64,000 nt of DNA from an uncultured Clostridia bacterium. GTDB lineage: Bacteria > Bacillota > Clostridia > Christensenellales > Pumilibacteraceae. How positions within the stretch are numbered: position 1 is the stretch's first letter; the number at the start of each line of letters is the position of its first letter. The position numbers and the translations under genes are program-made. The notes below the pieces were generated by a model, which was given only the letters and a program-made list of their open reading frames with translations, made no database searches and was not told where the DNA came from. Positions 20,002 through 27,730 of this stretch are shown in pieces. The stretch covers positions 1-64,000 of the forward strand of contig CANQAE010000002.1 of assembly GCA_947589465.1 (NCBI GenBank), in the 5' to 3' direction.

Positions 20002-20873
20002 AAAATACCTCTGATTCTCGGCTCGATCTCACGTCGCGCACCGCTTTTCAAACATATCAAAATCATTTTTACCGTCTTTAATTCGTCGTACTTGCGATTG
20101 AAATAATACACGAGCGGTCCTACCGAATCCATATTCCCCGCGTCGCTTTGCAATATTCCCAAAAGATAATTTTCGATCTGCGTTTCGAGCCTCGTTATAT
20201 CGCCGAGATCGAACGAATATTCGCCCGTATCGTTCAAGTCGATAGGTTTCGCGAGCGTGCCGCCCTCAATGAAAAGTTCGTCCTTCTCGCTATCCGACAA
20301 GCCGAGTTTTTCTGCCCTGAGTGCCGTAACAATATTTACAGTGTCGATTTCCGCGCGTTCATAACGCATAAGCAAACGATATTTTTTTGCCTTTGCGAGT
20401 CTGTACGCGTACATCGTCTTGGTGAGCGCGAGATCTGTCTTGCGCGGATCGAATTTTTCGCCGTCGAGCGAAACAAGCGCCTTTGCGATATGTTCGTCGA
20501 GCCGCGAATAATCGCCGTCACGAACTCCTTCCGCGCCCTCGACTTCGTACAATCTCGAAGTCGTGCCGCCCGATTTCACCTTATACTCCGCCTTGATATT
20601 GTTGAACAAAAAGGGCGCAAGCACAAAATCCTCGACTTCGGCGGTCGGAGAATACTCTTTTACAAAGCAAATAAGAGCATTTACTTCTCTGCATATAAAA
20701 TCGTCTACGTCGAAATTGCGATCCAAAATTCCGTCGTTGTAACCGTAGTCGTGCAACATTTTGACCGCATCGTCGAATGTGGCGGAAGCAATTCGACTTA
20801 TATATTCGCCGCCGAGCAAACGAACTTCGTTTGCCTTGCATACCGCATTGCAAAAAACCGCGTCCTTTCTCAT
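19998..20873 (-). CDS. ntpC: V-type ATP synthase subunit C (d-type)
   Basis: Socket that joins the rotor stalk to the membrane ring. 291 residues, a little short for the family (about 330), largely helical. Recognised mainly from its place between ntpE and ntpF and from blocks such as the central ETQIENYLLG and the end YYFNRKYDELKTVKMIL, which are typical of C/d subunits. Starts 6 bases after the ntpE stop. Confidence 0.88.
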   Translation of the reverse strand: MRKDAVFCNAVCKANEVRLLGGEYISRIASATFDDAVKMLHDYGYNDGILDRNFDVDDFICREVNALICFVKEYSPTAEVEDFVLAPFLFNNIKAEYKVKSGGTTSRLYEVEGAEGVRDGDYSRLDEHIAKALVSLDGEKFDPRKTDLALTKTMYAYRLAKAKKYRLLMRYERAEIDTVNIVTALRAEKLGLSDSEKDELFIEGGTLAKPIDLNDTGEYSFDLGDITRLETQIENYLLGILQSDAGNMDSVGPLVYYFNRKYDELKTVKMILICLKSGARREIEPRIRGIL

Positions 20874-20879
20874 ACCCTT

Positions 20880-21458
20880 TTACCCGAATAATTTGCGCGC
20901 CGCTTCGCTTTCGGTAAGCGCACGCACCTCGTTTATTATCGCCGAAACGGTCAAATTCTTGTCGTATTTGTCGTTTCGCAAAATAATGCCGCCCACGTCG
21001 CCGTGATATTCGTCGGCAAAACGCAGATCCAACTGCAAATCGAAAGCGAGATCTTCAAGCCAAACCTTGTCGAGCCTCGCAGAATCGGCTTGGCATATAA
21101 TTACCCTATCGCCGTTCTCGGCATATTTTTTTATGAGAGCGGCAATGAATTTACGATAATCGTCGTCGCGGAGCGCCATGATTTTGGTCTTGACGCCAAC
21201 GTAAACGTCGTCGAGAGTCGTGCGTTTAGCGTTGAGTTCGGCCTTTTGAGCGTCAAGCCCCAAAAGCGTCTTTTGCCTGTCCACCGACAATTCCGCCTCC
21301 TCTCCGAGAGAGGCAAGGCGATTTTGGTATTCGACAGACAGATCCGCTTCGGCGGCTTGAATTCGCTTTTTGGCATTTTCCTCGGCGGCGGCGACGATTT
21401 TGTCCGCCTCCGCCTTTGCCTGCACGCCGATCTGTTCGATTATGGATTCCTTGCTCAT
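20880..21458 (-). CDS. ntpE: V-type ATP synthase subunit E
   Basis: Peripheral stator stalk. 192 residues from the ATG at 21458, one base after the ntpK stop (TGAGATG). The frame stays open upstream into ntpK, but that extension is not E-like. A long charged helix (about 5-95) is followed by a globular C-terminal domain, the classic E-subunit layout. It should pair with the small helical protein encoded at the head of the operon. Confidence 0.88.
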   Translation of the reverse strand: MSKESIIEQIGVQAKAEADKIVAAAEENAKKRIQAAEADLSVEYQNRLASLGEEAELSVDRQKTLLGLDAQKAELNAKRTTLDDVYVGVKTKIMALRDDDYRKFIAALIKKYAENGDRVIICQADSARLDKVWLEDLAFDLQLDLRFADEYHGDVGGIILRNDKYDKNLTVSAIINEVRALTESEAARKLFG

Positions 21459-21459
21459 C

Positions 21460-22002
21460 TCAAAGTCCCAACATAGCCAGAACCGCGCCTGTCGTTTCGG
21501 GATCGGGCGCAATTTCCAACGGTTTTTCCACGGGTATTCCGCTTACGCCAAGCACAGCCATAAGCGAAATGACGAATGCGAATATCGCGAAGATCTCGAC
21601 AAGCACAGCCATAAGCAATGCGTGTCCCGTCTGTTTGTCCTGCTTGAAGCACATTTCCATGCCCGCCATAACGACCTTGCCCTGATATATCGCGCTGGTA
21701 AGACCGATAATTCCTATCGGCAAGCAAGCGGCAAGCAAAGCAAGTCCGTGCGAAGTCGTAAACACGAAATCGGTCGTGCCTATGAGTCCCATTTGCGAGA
21801 ACGCCATAAACGCAACTATGAATCCGTACAAACCTTGCGTCGCAGGCAAAAGTTGCAAAATAAGCATTTGGGTGAATTTACTCGGATCTTTACTGAGTAA
21901 GCCGCCCGACATCTGACCTGCCTTGCCCACACCGATACATGATCCGATTGCGGACAACACGATCGCAAGCGCTGCGCCTAAGCAGCCGTAAACAATTCCC
22001 AT
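21460..22002 (-). CDS. ntpK: V-type ATP synthase membrane ring subunit K, with Na+ site
   Basis: Proteolipid of the rotating membrane ring. 180 residues with four helices (two hairpins), as in Enterococcus NtpK. All Na+ ligands known from that protein have counterparts: Leu52, Thr55 and Gln56 in LLPATQGLYG, Gln107 in AIYQGKV, and the carboxylate Glu136 in LVEIFAI. This supports Na+ rather than H+ coupling. About 25 residues follow the last helix (GIPVEKPLEIAPDPE and a hydrophobic end), an extension not usual in the family. Confidence 0.94.
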   Translation of the reverse strand: MGIVYGCLGAALAIVLSAIGSCIGVGKAGQMSGGLLSKDPSKFTQMLILQLLPATQGLYGFIVAFMAFSQMGLIGTTDFVFTTSHGLALLAACLPIGIIGLTSAIYQGKVVMAGMEMCFKQDKQTGHALLMAVLVEIFAIFAFVISLMAVLGVSGIPVEKPLEIAPDPETTGAVLAMLGL

Positions 22003-22044
22003 AACCTAAAATCCTCCTTTTTGTAAAGTCGCTAACTAATGCGA

Positions 22045-24039
22045 CTAATATCTAACGTACCTTGTGTTTTGTCCAATGTACGAAAATTCCCTTCCGTCCC
22101 CAAGTAAAAACTTGCCGTAAAATTCGAGCATCTGCAAGCGCGCATTGTGAACGTATGCGCCGAGTAGCGAAATGGCAAGATTGAATACGTGAAGTACAAG
22201 CGACAATACCGCTCCGATCGCAAACCCGACCGCCGTTCCCGCGCTGAAAAACACGGTCGCCAAAAGCGTATTGAACGCATATGCTATCGCGCCGCCCGCT
22301 AAACCAAGCCCGAACAAACGGCAATATGACAATATATCGGATATAAGATTCACAAGTCCGTACACTCCGTACAGACCGTTGCCGAGTTTGCCGCCTATAC
22401 TTTTGCTTTTTCTGCCCGCCGTAAGAAATATCCCGACGATACAAACAAGCAACAATATGAGTCCCGCTTGCGTGAGCGTCGCCGAAATATCCGTCGGCAA
22501 GACATTCGCGCTCATATTGAATTCGCCGTTCAAGAATATGCCCGCGAATATATTTGCGGTAAGTAGCGATATGGCTACGAGCACAAGCAACATAAGCCCC
22601 ATATCGAATATGGCGCCCATCGGATCGCGCGCGCGCAAACATCTGATTATGCCGAGAACATAACCGTACGCTATTTGCAAAATGCCGAGGACGAGCGAAA
22701 GTCCGAGTAGCAGCATAGGTTTGTCCATGGGCACAAACCAGCCCCAACCTATTCCGTAACCGAGATAACTGTCGAAAGCCACTCCCCATAACGAGGATGA
22801 AATTCCGCAAATGGCAAACATTTTTATCATACTCGCCGTTCCCGCTTCGAATTTTTTGAATTTCAAAAGCAAAATACAGCCGAGCGTAAGCATCAATCCG
22901 TACACAACGTCGCCGCACATTACTCCGAAAAGCAAAAAGTACCATATAGCCATGTGCGGATTCGGGTCTTTTTCAGTGTATGCCGGCACCGTATACATTT
23001 TCGTTATGTTTTCAAAGGGAGCGACAAGCCCGTTATTCACGACGAGCGTCGGCGGTTCTTCGTCCGCGCTCGGCTCGGTAAGCAAACAATGCACACTATA
23101 ATTACGCGAAATTTCGTTCGCTATCGCCTCGCCGTTTTGCTTGGGGACCCAACCGTCGAGCATAAACGTGTAAACAGTCGTTTTGGACTCCGCAAGCGCG
23201 TTTTGCTGTTGAGTTCGAAGCGAAAGCAGGTCGTAATATATCATAAGATCGACCGAATATTTCTCATAACTCAGCCCCTCGACAAAAAGTTCGCGCACCT
23301 TTTCGTCCGTTTTCGATATCTCGTCGTCGCAACGCGCTATTATCTCGCTCACCGAATCGGGCGTATCGAAAATAAATTTCGAAAATCCGTTCTTCATCAT
23401 CGCCGAATTGAATTGCTCGAAATCCTTCTTGAAGCATATCGTCGCGGCGACAGTCCCGCCCTCGACGTCGTAATATTCTATGTGCGCACTTTCAAACTCA
23501 TCTTCTATCTTCGCCTTTTTGGACGAAAAATACAAGGTCGCCGTCGTAAGAGCGGTATCCTTGACTTCGCCGTACGCAAAAGGCAAGCCGACATACGGCA
23601 TAAACGACTTTTTGCGTTCGACGAGTTTGGCTTTTTGCGTCTGCAATTCGAGCCGCTCGAAACTCAACTCTTTGATTTTCTCCACGACAGCCGAAAGTTC
23701 GGCTTTCTTATGTTCGACCTCGTCGAATTTATCGAAAGTAATTATTTTTCGAACGCTTTCCTTTTTAAATGGCACATAGTCGATACTCTCGCATTTGCCT
23801 TTTTTGCTCCTTTTGAGCATCTCACGACCTTCGTCGTTGAGTCTTTGCAAATATTCTATCGCAAAGGCGATGTTCGATTGTTCCACCTTCGCGTTTTCTA
23901 TCTCTTGGGGATCAAAAGAAGTTGCCGAATTTTGAGCAGATCTGTATTCGAACTGTTTACTTTTTGTAAGTATATCTATAACTCCGTCGTAGTCCGCTTT
24001 TAGCCCGACTATACGAATTCTGCTCATTTTTACTATCAT
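22045..24039 (-). CDS. ntpI: V-type ATP synthase subunit I (a-type)
   Basis: Stator membrane subunit that forms the ion half-channels. 664 residues: a soluble N-terminal half (1-340) with coiled coils that bind the stator stalks, then about eight membrane helices. The essential arginine is visible in SYCRLFGLGLAG near residue 575. The ATG at 24039 overlaps the upstream gene by 4 bases. A second ATG lies four codons inside and could also serve. Confidence 0.95.
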   Translation of the reverse strand: MIVKMSRIRIVGLKADYDGVIDILTKSKQFEYRSAQNSATSFDPQEIENAKVEQSNIAFAIEYLQRLNDEGREMLKRSKKGKCESIDYVPFKKESVRKIITFDKFDEVEHKKAELSAVVEKIKELSFERLELQTQKAKLVERKKSFMPYVGLPFAYGEVKDTALTTATLYFSSKKAKIEDEFESAHIEYYDVEGGTVAATICFKKDFEQFNSAMMKNGFSKFIFDTPDSVSEIIARCDDEISKTDEKVRELFVEGLSYEKYSVDLMIYYDLLSLRTQQQNALAESKTTVYTFMLDGWVPKQNGEAIANEISRNYSVHCLLTEPSADEEPPTLVVNNGLVAPFENITKMYTVPAYTEKDPNPHMAIWYFLLFGVMCGDVVYGLMLTLGCILLLKFKKFEAGTASMIKMFAICGISSSLWGVAFDSYLGYGIGWGWFVPMDKPMLLLGLSLVLGILQIAYGYVLGIIRCLRARDPMGAIFDMGLMLLVLVAISLLTANIFAGIFLNGEFNMSANVLPTDISATLTQAGLILLLVCIVGIFLTAGRKSKSIGGKLGNGLYGVYGLVNLISDILSYCRLFGLGLAGGAIAYAFNTLLATVFFSAGTAVGFAIGAVLSLVLHVFNLAISLLGAYVHNARLQMLEFYGKFLLGDGREFSYIGQNTRYVRY

Positions 24040-24356
24040 TCGGCGTATTCCTTCATTATAAAGTCATATACGAAATCGACGCACGGCTTGATCTTTGCGC
24101 TTGCATCCGATTTGATCTTATTGCATTTCGCCTCGGCGATCTTTTCCTGTTCGAGGCGCATCTTGTTTACTCTCGCCTTTGCCGAACTTAGGATCGCGTC
24201 GTAATCGGCTTTGAGTTTTTGCTCGTAAGAATCGCGAAGTTCTTCGAGTTTTCCGTCTATCGAAGCGATTATGCCCGCCGCCTTTGAATTAGCCTCGGCA
24301 ACAAGTTGCGCGGCATCACGTTCGGCGATCTCGATTTGTTTTATGACTTCTTCCAT
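24036..24356 (-). CDS. V-type ATP synthase stator subunit G/H-like
   Basis: 106 residues, almost wholly one charged helix (EIAERDAAQLVAEANSKAAG and similar heptads) with a short end. This is the pattern of the G/H stator subunit that pairs with subunit E. Position at the head of the ATPase genes and a 4-base overlap with ntpI support it. Starts 10 bases after rpiB, so it shares that transcript. The name rests on context and coiled-coil character, since such helices carry little family signal. Confidence 0.8.
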   Translation of the reverse strand: MEEVIKQIEIAERDAAQLVAEANSKAAGIIASIDGKLEELRDSYEQKLKADYDAILSSAKARVNKMRLEQEKIAEAKCNKIKSDASAKIKPCVDFVYDFIMKEYAE

Positions 24357-24366
24357 TGATTTCTTC

Positions 24367-24816
24367 CTATTTGAAATATTTGTTCTCTATTTCGGTTATC
24401 TTGTCTATACGCCTTTTGTGACGCTCCTCGCCCGAAAACGGAGTGTCGACAAAGCAATCAACTATGTCGAGCGCCAACCCGACGCCCGTCACTCTCTCGC
24501 CGAGCGCCAACACGTTTGCGTCGTTGTGCATTCTCGTCGCTTTCGCGCTGAACGTGTCCGCACAGTGCGCGCACCTTATGCCCTTGACCTTGTTTGCGGC
24601 TATCGACATTCCTATCCCCGTTCCGCAAATTAAAATGCCCTTTTCGCATTTGCCTTCCGCGACCTGCTCTGCGACTATGAGCGCATAGTCGGGGTAATCT
24701 ACCGACTTCTCGTCGAAACAACCGAAGTCAATCACTTCGAATCCTCTTTTGCCGAGATGTTCTTTTATCGTATTTTTCAGTACGACCGCCGCGTGGTCGC
24801 AAGCCAATGCTATCAT
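24367..24816 (-). CDS. rpiB: Ribose-5-phosphate isomerase B
   Basis: Interconverts ribose 5-phosphate and ribulose 5-phosphate (or allose phosphate analogues). 149 residues. ALACDHAAV at the start, the catalytic cysteine in LICGTGIGMSIAANK near residue 65, and HNDANVLALG near 98 are diagnostic. GGAGG precedes the ATG. It heads the transcript that continues into the V-ATPase genes, from a good promoter at 24846-24874. The order Sua5, phosphatase, RpiB matches ywlC, ywlE, ywlF of Bacillus. Confidence 0.95.
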   Translation of the reverse strand: MIALACDHAAVVLKNTIKEHLGKRGFEVIDFGCFDEKSVDYPDYALIVAEQVAEGKCEKGILICGTGIGMSIAANKVKGIRCAHCADTFSAKATRMHNDANVLALGERVTGVGLALDIVDCFVDTPFSGEERHKRRIDKITEIENKYFK

Positions 24817-24845
24817 AATTCCTCCGAGCGAATTTGTATATACAT

Positions 24846-24874
24846 ATTATATGTCATCTGCATAAAATAATCAA
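24846..24874 (-). promoter_or_regulatory. Promoter of rpiB and the V-ATPase operon
   Basis: Minus strand: TTGATT (24874-24869), 17 bases, TATAAT (24851-24846). Predicted start near 24839, 23 bases before the rpiB ATG. No other promoter was seen before ntpD, so rpiB and the nine ATPase genes are probably one transcript. Confidence 0.8.
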
Positions 24875-24889
24875 GCGAATTGACCTACT

Positions 24890-25360
24890 TTACTTTCGGG
24901 TTTTTAATTCTTTGTCAAGTATGGCGTCGATCAGCCTTTTAAGTTGCGAAGCCGTATCTTCGTACGCCATCATTCCCATGCCGAACGGATCCATTATCTC
25001 CTCGCCCGTAAATTGCTTTGCGGAAAACACTTTGTCGGCTGTATGTTCCATGAGCGAAACGATCGCCACTCTGTGCTTGTCCGTCATGCAAACTACCAAA
25101 TCTGAATTGTCTACGGCTTCGGGCGTCAATTGAGTGGGCTTAAAAGCGTCAAGTTTAACTTTCATATCTTTTAGTACCTTGACGGCTTCGGGCGTCATTT
25201 CGTCAGAACAAACGTCGAGTCCCGCCGAAGAAACGTCGTACTTACTTAACTTGCGCAATTTTCTCAACTTATCCTTAAACAAAAACTGCGCCATAGGCGA
25301 TCTGCAAGTATTCCCCGTACAAACAAACAGAATTTTTCTTTTTTTTGTTTTTGCAGCCAT
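24890..25360 (-). CDS. Low-molecular-weight protein-tyrosine phosphatase (YwlE-like)
   Basis: 156 residues. The P-loop CTGNTCRSPMA (residues 14-24) holds the nucleophilic Cys and Arg, and the acid loop is DPFGM near residue 121. In Bacillus the protein in this operon position, YwlE, removes phosphate from arginine residues; the CTGNTCRS loop with Thr fits that arginine-phosphatase subgroup, but substrate cannot be settled from sequence alone. The ATG follows AGGAGG, and the gene starts 15 bases after sua5. Confidence 0.88.
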   Translation of the reverse strand: MAAKTKKRKILFVCTGNTCRSPMAQFLFKDKLRKLRKLSKYDVSSAGLDVCSDEMTPEAVKVLKDMKVKLDAFKPTQLTPEAVDNSDLVVCMTDKHRVAIVSLMEHTADKVFSAKQFTGEEIMDPFGMGMMAYEDTASQLKRLIDAILDKELKTRK

Positions 25361-25375
25361 AAAAATTATCCTCCT

Positions 25376-26347
25376 TTATATCGTTTTGCCGCCGCTTGCT
25401 TTAAGCAACCTGTTCATAAGCGCGGCACCGAGTTCGGCTTCGGGTACCCCCTCGCAAATAATACGCTCGAACCCTTGTTCGTCCAAAGTCCGAAAAGCGT
25501 CGAAAAGCATATGGGCGTAATCGTTTAACGATCGCCCGACGTCGAATACGTTTCGGTCGCCGTAATCGCCGCCGCGGGTAATAATAACCGTTTTTTGCGG
25601 CGATTTGTCGTAAAATTGCCTTATTCTGTCACGCATATTTAGCGACGGGAGCGCGAGAATGACCTCTGCGTCCGGGCTGTAATGCTTGTATTTCATTCCC
25701 GGACACAGCGGCACGGGTGAATCGCTAACCGAACCGAGTTTGCCTATTACGCTCTCGATCTTCTCGATCTCCAAACCGCCTTTACGCAAAAGCAGATTGT
25801 TTTCGCAGTCTATTATCGTAGATTCGAGTCCCACTCCGCACTGCCCGCCGTCAAGAATATACCTAATTTTTCCGTCGAGGTCGTGCAAAACGTGTTCAGC
25901 CCTTGTCGGGCTAGGTTTAGTACTCGTATTGGCACTCGGTGCGCAGATCGGGACTCCGCATTCTCTTATGAAATCAAGCGCACATTCGTGAGCGGGCATT
26001 CTTATGCCGACAGTGTCAAGTCCGCCCGTAACAACATTCGGCACGTTCTTTTTTCGCAAGACGACGGTAACGGGACCGGGCATAAAGGCGCGAATTATCT
26101 TCAACGCGCTCGGCGTAACATATGCGATTCTATCTATCTGTTCAGCGTTGGCGACATGGCAAATAAGCGGATTGTCGCTCGGTCTACCCTTTGCGATATA
26201 AATTTTTTTGACCGCTTCCTCATCCAAGGCATTTGCGCCGAGTCCGTAAACCGTTTCGGTCGGAAATGCCACCAGCCCTCCGCCGCGAATTTCTTCGGCG
26301 CAAAGGTGAAGATTGTATTTATTCGGTTGCAAAATTTGTGTTTTCAT
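25376..26347 (-). CDS. L-threonylcarbamoyladenylate synthase (Sua5/YwlC)
   Basis: Makes threonylcarbamoyl-AMP for the t6A modification of tRNAs reading ANN codons. 323 residues: a YrdC domain (1-205) with FPTETVYGLGANA near residue 31 and the KGRPSDNPL ATP and substrate loop near 53, a linker with PGMKYKHYSP near 230, and the C-terminal Sua5 domain. The long form is normal for Firmicutes. No ribosome site is evident before the ATG; the next gene on the plus strand starts only tens of bases away. Confidence 0.94.
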   Translation of the reverse strand: MKTQILQPNKYNLHLCAEEIRGGGLVAFPTETVYGLGANALDEEAVKKIYIAKGRPSDNPLICHVANAEQIDRIAYVTPSALKIIRAFMPGPVTVVLRKKNVPNVVTGGLDTVGIRMPAHECALDFIRECGVPICAPSANTSTKPSPTRAEHVLHDLDGKIRYILDGGQCGVGLESTIIDCENNLLLRKGGLEIEKIESVIGKLGSVSDSPVPLCPGMKYKHYSPDAEVILALPSLNMRDRIRQFYDKSPQKTVIITRGGDYGDRNVFDVGRSLNDYAHMLFDAFRTLDEQGFERIICEGVPEAELGAALMNRLLKASGGKTI

Positions 26348-26384
26348 AAGTTTATCTATGGTATTTCAGGCAATAATATTCGGT

Positions 26385-27110
26385 ATGGAAAAGTCGAAAT
26401 TGGCTTATTTTACCGATGAACTATTGCGCTCCCTCGCGATATGGCTACTCAGCGCGATCACTCTCAGGTATGCAATAAAAGAATTGTATGTAATAATCCT
26501 CGCGGCGACGGCGATAACGCTTCTCGTCACTATGCTTTTGCGCGGCTACTACCGAAAAAAAGATATTACCCGCAAAAAACTCAAACACACCGACGAGGTT
26601 ATGCGCGAATTGATGACCGCGGATCGCACGCTTCTTCTCGAAAAAATCGCAAACGCGATAAACGGTACGGTCGAGCAAGATTGCGTCACTACAAACGGAG
26701 CCGTCGTCTACCCCTATTTCTACGGCAAATTCCCCCTCGAAAAGTTGAACGCCGTTTACAATTTCGCGCTCGGCAAACAGAAAAAACTTATTGTGCTTTG
26801 CGCCGAAATAAGCGCCGACGTAGATAAAAATCTCGAACTTTTCGACGAAACAAAGGTTGCCGTCCTCGATAAGAAAAAAACTTACGAGTTTTTGAAGAAG
26901 CAAAACATACTACCAACGTGCAAAAAGCGAGCAAAACGCAAAAATTCTTTTGTGAGATCGGCACTCAAAAAGTCGCGTATCAAAGGATATTTGTCGGCGG
27001 CTCTCATACTCGTATTCACGGCGTCGTTTTCGCCGTATTCGGTTTTGTGCATTATCGCGGCAGCCGTAAATATTACAATGTCCATTCTTTGCGAAACAAT
27101 CGGAAACTGA
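26385..27110 (+). CDS. Membrane protein of unknown function
   Basis: 241 residues from the ATG at 26385 (an ATG at 26358 in the same frame is possible; neither has a ribosome site). Two membrane helices near the N-terminus (about 12-55), a soluble middle of about 130 residues, a basic stretch (KKRAKRKNSF), and two C-terminal helices. The middle starts with a helix, then alternating strands (AVVYPYFYGKFP, KLIVLCAEIS, TKVAVLDKKK), an alpha/beta pattern like that of small nuclease-fold or sensor domains, but no catalytic set can be pointed to. It is divergent from sua5 and convergent with the gene at 27219. Confidence 0.65.
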   Translation: MEKSKLAYFTDELLRSLAIWLLSAITLRYAIKELYVIILAATAITLLVTMLLRGYYRKKDITRKKLKHTDEVMRELMTADRTLLLEKIANAINGTVEQDCVTTNGAVVYPYFYGKFPLEKLNAVYNFALGKQKKLIVLCAEISADVDKNLELFDETKVAVLDKKKTYEFLKKQNILPTCKKRAKRKNSFVRSALKKSRIKGYLSAALILVFTASFSPYSVLCIIAAAVNITMSILCETIGN

Positions 27111-27195
27111 AAAGCGTGACCGAATTTCATGACCGAATTTCGCGACCGAAAAGCGCGCCCGAATATCGCGCCCGAAAATCATGACTGAAAATCAC
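27105..27195. repeat. Seven tandem copies of a 13-bp repeat
   Basis: Units of exactly 13 bp start at 27105, 27118, 27131, 27144, 27157, 27170 and 27183, with consensus GACCGAAWWTCRY (first base G in six of seven). Copies differ by one to four bases. The first unit covers the stop codon of the upstream gene and the array ends 23 bases before the stop of the convergent gene. Confidence 0.85.
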
Positions 27196-27218
27196 GTCCG
27201 GTCTTTACCGTTCTCCGT

Positions 27219-27644
27219 TTACGAAAGTTCGTCCTCGCCCTCCGAATGTCCTTTTTTCGGCTCGTTTTCGCCGTCCGATTCGACGTTTCCGGCGGCGGTT
27301 TCGCTTTGTTCGTCCTCGTCCGCGCCGTCAGAATTATCGTCTGTTCCATCCGAATTTTCGTCCGCGTCACCCGCTTTTTCGGCGGCGGATTTTTCTTCCG
27401 CTTCTTCCGCCTCTTTGTACAATTTTTCGCGTTCTTCGTCCTTTACCTGTTGCGACGGAAACGAATGGGAAATGTACAACACTGCGGCAAGCAGTATACC
27501 AAAGCAACCCGACCACAACGCCAAATCTCCGATAGCGCCGTTAAGCATATCGGAGTCGAACAAATAGAGTATAAACGTAACGGTAAACACCACTACAAGA
27601 ACGAGCGCTATGATCGCTATAATTCTTTTCAGTTTATTGCTCAT
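27219..27644 (-). CDS. Small membrane protein with acidic tail, leaderless
   Basis: 141 residues from the ATG at 27644: basic start (SNKLKR), two hydrophobic helices (about 8-30 and 43-62), then a charged segment and a very acidic low-complexity tail (residues 80-141; Asp, Glu, Ser, Gly). The frame stays open upstream to 27707, but a perfect promoter occupies that stretch, so the extension is not translated. There is no Shine-Dalgarno sequence. Function unknown. Confidence 0.7.
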   Translation of the reverse strand: MSNKLKRIIAIIALVLVVVFTVTFILYLFDSDMLNGAIGDLALWSGCFGILLAAVLYISHSFPSQQVKDEEREKLYKEAEEAEEKSAAEKAGDADENSDGTDDNSDGADEDEQSETAAGNVESDGENEPKKGHSEGEDELS

Positions 27645-27650
27645 AGCAAT

Positions 27651-27679
27651 ATTATAGCAAACCCGTCGGCAAATGTCAA
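27651..27679 (-). promoter_or_regulatory. Consensus promoter abutting the start codon
   Basis: Minus strand: TTGACA (27679-27674), a 17-base spacer, TATAAT (27656-27651), then ATTGCT and ATG. Predicted transcription start is at or within a base or two of the ATG at 27644. The ten bases TATAATATTG are identical to those before the gene starting at 3919. Confidence 0.8.
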
Positions 27680-27730
27680 TTACATAAGGCGATTTTGTCG
27701 CCCACAACGACTTATTATCAAGAAAAAGAT

